In this document: piece by piece, positions 61,879 through 64,000 of the stretch
Layout: every line of letters begins with the position of its first letter
How positions within the stretch are numbered: position 1 is the stretch's first letter
Origin: Eimeria necatrix
Lineage: Eukaryota > Apicomplexa > Conoidasida > Eucoccidiorida > Eimeriidae
DNA: 64,000 bases
Direction: 5' to 3'
Assembly: GCF_000499385.1 (NCBI RefSeq)
Contig: NW_013654292.1
Span: 62,001 to 126,000 of the forward strand
Program-made: the position numbers and the translations under genes
The notes under the pieces: generated by a model
The model's input: the letters and a program-made list of their open reading frames with translations, nothing else
The model's database searches: none
What the model was told of the DNA's origin: nothing

Positions 61879-62669
61879 CGCTGTGGAGCTACACAACCTT
61901 TTTCCCCCTAACGTGTCGAACGTTTTCGCTCATCATTTGATATAAATTTTCCATCGCTTGATGTCTCATGATCAAAATTCAAGAGTTACTCATCTCGAGT
62001 GCCTTCAACGTCTAGAGCCCGACTTCACCCAGGAACGACGCGGCAGGAACACGCTGAACAAGCTCATGTATTCCCCAAGAAATAAGATGTTTCAAGCACT
62101 TCAAAAAACAGAAAAAGCATAAAGTAAGACCATAACCGCTGCCGAGTGTGCAAACTAGTGCTGTTCAGGCACCACAACAACAGAGGGCCCTCAGAGTACC
62201 GGAGTGTAAATGACAGTAGCCTTGCAAATCAGACAAACAGGAACAACATCAAGCCGTCATTGTCAAATTCTTATCCCCTTCATGTTATGCTTAACTGCCC
62301 TTGAGGTAGTTAATGCGTAAAACTCGAGTTTTCTTACCAGCAGAGCCAATAGACCTACGAGAAGAGGCCCTGCTTAGTTTCGGGACCCCACAGCTGTTTG
62401 AAAGAGTGTACTGAAGCCCACGAAGTATACATCGTAAAACACTCCAGAAAATAAAGCTGAGACGCATTTTGTAATACCAAAGTTCACACTTGTCATTTAA
62501 GCGGAGGTCGGCTCGGCGTCTGCGCGCCTGTGGTCCTTGCGTTTTGTGTCATTGCCACCGCGGTACAGATCTATTGTGCCCGAACAGCTCGCCTTTTTGT
62601 TTCTTCTCCTGCCTCCCCTGCAGCAGTAAATCAACAGTGGGCTTTGTGGGGGCATACTTGGCTGCCAGC
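61879..62669. promoter_or_regulatory. Divergent promoter region between trigger factor and TRM11
   Basis: 791 bp separate the two start codons, which point outward. Both promoters must lie here. The plus frame that begins at 62490 runs through the TRM11 start and may be leader or a longer N-terminus; no named promoter element is visible. Confidence 0.4.
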
Positions 62670-64000
62670 ATGATTGTCTTGTGCTGGTTCCTACATCACA
62701 ATGAATACAATGGCATGCGCATTGAGGAACTGGAGGCGCTCGCGCTTATGGAAGGAGTCGAGCAAAACTCGCTGTGGCAGGGCTGCAAACGCCCAGATTC
62801 AGCAGCCGAAGAGCAGTTTGCGTTCGTCTGTGTTCCCTCAGTAGCCTTCTGTGAGGCTATCATGAAACGCTCTCTGTTGATTAAAGCCTTCGTTGAGGTC
62901 AGCTGCAATAATTGGGCGTTCGCAGAACTCTCACCCTCCTGCCTGCAGCGTAGCTTCGATATCTGCGTTCCATGTTTCGCAGTGCCTGAGTTTCCAGTCC
63001 GTTAGCGCAAAAACAAATCTAAGAATTACGCCGAGAGGCAACCAACTAAGAAGCAACTCGATGAAAATGTGCAGCTGACGCCTTTCTCGGGCCCGTAGGT
63101 ATGGGCCAGCGGCGCGACGTACGAAGCTATTCTAAAGGAGATTAAGGAAAATAAGATGGACACGTTTCGGAAGTGGATTTGCAAGGACCGGACTTGGGCT
63201 TTTCGTGTAGATGCCTTCGGTAAATGCCTCAGCAGCGATGAGCAGCGCCAAAGAATGAATTTTTTCGCTTCTCTTTTCGAAGGCAATGAGAAGGTCAACC
63301 TTTCCGATCCCGACACGACCCTCGTCGTGGCGGAGGTGAGGGCGCGGACGAGCTTACGAGCTTTTTTTGGAACTATTTTTAGAACGATCATGATCATTCT
63401 CGTTGGCAAATGATAATGATCCGACAGCGTGTCTGCGTATAAGCATTATCTGTCCCATTCGCAGCTTTCTTTCCATCCTCAGCTTTCATGCGCCTTTTCC
63501 TCCTTGCCTAGTTTAGGCCCTACGTCTCCTCACTTTTGCACGTATACTTATTCTTCCACTGCCTCTGCGCCGCGTTGGCGCCGTTGGTCCCCAATCGTTT
63601 GCAACAAGCGCATTTTGGGTCATTCTACTGCGCTAGTACTTTGGACTCTGTCCTAAGTACTAGCTGTGTGCTGTGCACTGCAGCAATGGGCGCATCAAAG
63701 TCACCTCAAGGCTCCAGTTCAGATTTATTTCGGCCGCCAAATTTGCAGGAAAACAAGAGACCATCCTTTCTGGTGGAAGTACAGGCTGCCCGTAAGGCCA
63801 GTGCTGGGTCCCACATCGCTGGACTGTGAGCTCGCCTTCATTATGTGCAACCAGGTATAAGCGTCTTGCAAAACATTCAAACAAACCCAACCGTACACAT
63901 TCAGCAACCAGTAGAAATGCACCTGATGGTCGCTTTTACACTTGCATGGGCATACACTGAGAGTCACGTATGCAGCTTTGTCTCTACGTGCATATCTTCT
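62670..64000 (+). CDS. TRM11: TRM11, catalytic subunit of tRNA m2G10 methyltransferase, 3' end outside window
   Basis: With TRM112 this enzyme makes N2-methylguanosine at position 10 of tRNA. Exons 62670-62897, 63099-63335 and 63684-63854 chain in phase 0, giving 212 residues; a donor (CAG then GTATAA) shows that more exons follow beyond the window. Residues 1-76 contain the N-terminal fold ending RSLLIKAFVE. Residues 77-155 hold the THUMP-like part (VWASGATYEAILKEIK, FRVDAFGKCLS, KVNLSDPDTTLVV). Residues 156-212 hold the conserved block VQIYFGRQICRKTRD, and GPTSLDCELAFIMCNQ leads into the methyltransferase domain. The catalytic DPPYG motif is not yet reached. ATG 62670 was chosen because the family fold starts at once (MIVLCWFLHHNEYNGMRI). 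Confidence 0.9.

Noticed and set aside
62490..62669. N-terminal extension of TRM11 from the upstream in-frame start
   Set aside because: The extension is Cys/Ser/Arg-rich and unlike the family; TRM11 homology begins at ATG 62670. It could still be a targeting leader, but nothing shows it.
1..64000. CRISPR array, rRNA genes or bacterial defence island
   Set aside because: No direct-repeat/spacer pattern, no rRNA core sequence and no prokaryotic-style gene packing; the window is intron-rich eukaryotic DNA.

Overview
The window is nuclear DNA from an apicomplexan, most likely a coccidian of the eimeriid type. Three things point there. A 553-residue alveolin (inner membrane complex protein) is present. 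A trigger factor carries a signal peptide plus a basic Ser/Thr-rich leader of the apicoplast-targeting kind. Nearly every gene is split by many short GT-AG introns. Degenerate Ty3/gypsy LTR elements, to my knowledge known from Eimeria but not from Toxoplasma, favour the Eimeria/Cyclospora side. The long CAG tracts typical of Eimeria are absent. Species cannot be fixed from sequence reading alone.

Layout. 0-4 kb: 3' part of a long secreted protein gene (minus). 5.9-7.6 kb: secreted protein with six Lin-12/Notch repeats (minus). 7.6-18 kb: gene-poor, with one eroded LTR-like remnant. 18.1-21.9 kb: two plus-strand multi-exon genes of unknown function. 22.2-22.4 kb: 153-bp tandem duplication between convergent 3' ends. 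22.6-23.6 kb: tandem ubiquitin-like protein (minus). 25.0-27.1 kb: alveolin (plus). 28.0-34.5 kb: VPS11 in 23 exons (minus). 36.2-45.0 kb: two broken Ty3/gypsy copies in opposite orientation with complementary losses, plus extra LTR pieces. 46.3-49.1 kb: unknown 789-residue protein (plus). 53.3-54.3 kb: ribosomal protein L24 (plus). 55.1-55.5 kb: small unknown protein (plus). 56.8-61.9 kb: organellar trigger factor in 15 exons (minus). 62.7 kb to the end: TRM11 tRNA methyltransferase subunit, cut by the window edge (plus).

Genes were built by chaining open frames through GT-AG junctions and requiring intron phase to match. For VPS11, trigger factor, alveolin, L24, TRM11 and the 789-residue protein the chain closes in phase over every exon. 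The genes do not form an operon-like pathway. They are ordinary eukaryotic neighbours covering pellicle structure (alveolin), endolysosomal and secretory-organelle traffic (VPS11), organelle protein folding (trigger factor), translation (L24, TRM11) and secretion (the two leader-bearing proteins). No CRISPR array, rRNA, convincing tRNA or bacterial-style defence island was seen. The most unusual items are the enlarged trigger factor, the six-repeat Notch-like secreted protein and the LTR-element graveyard.
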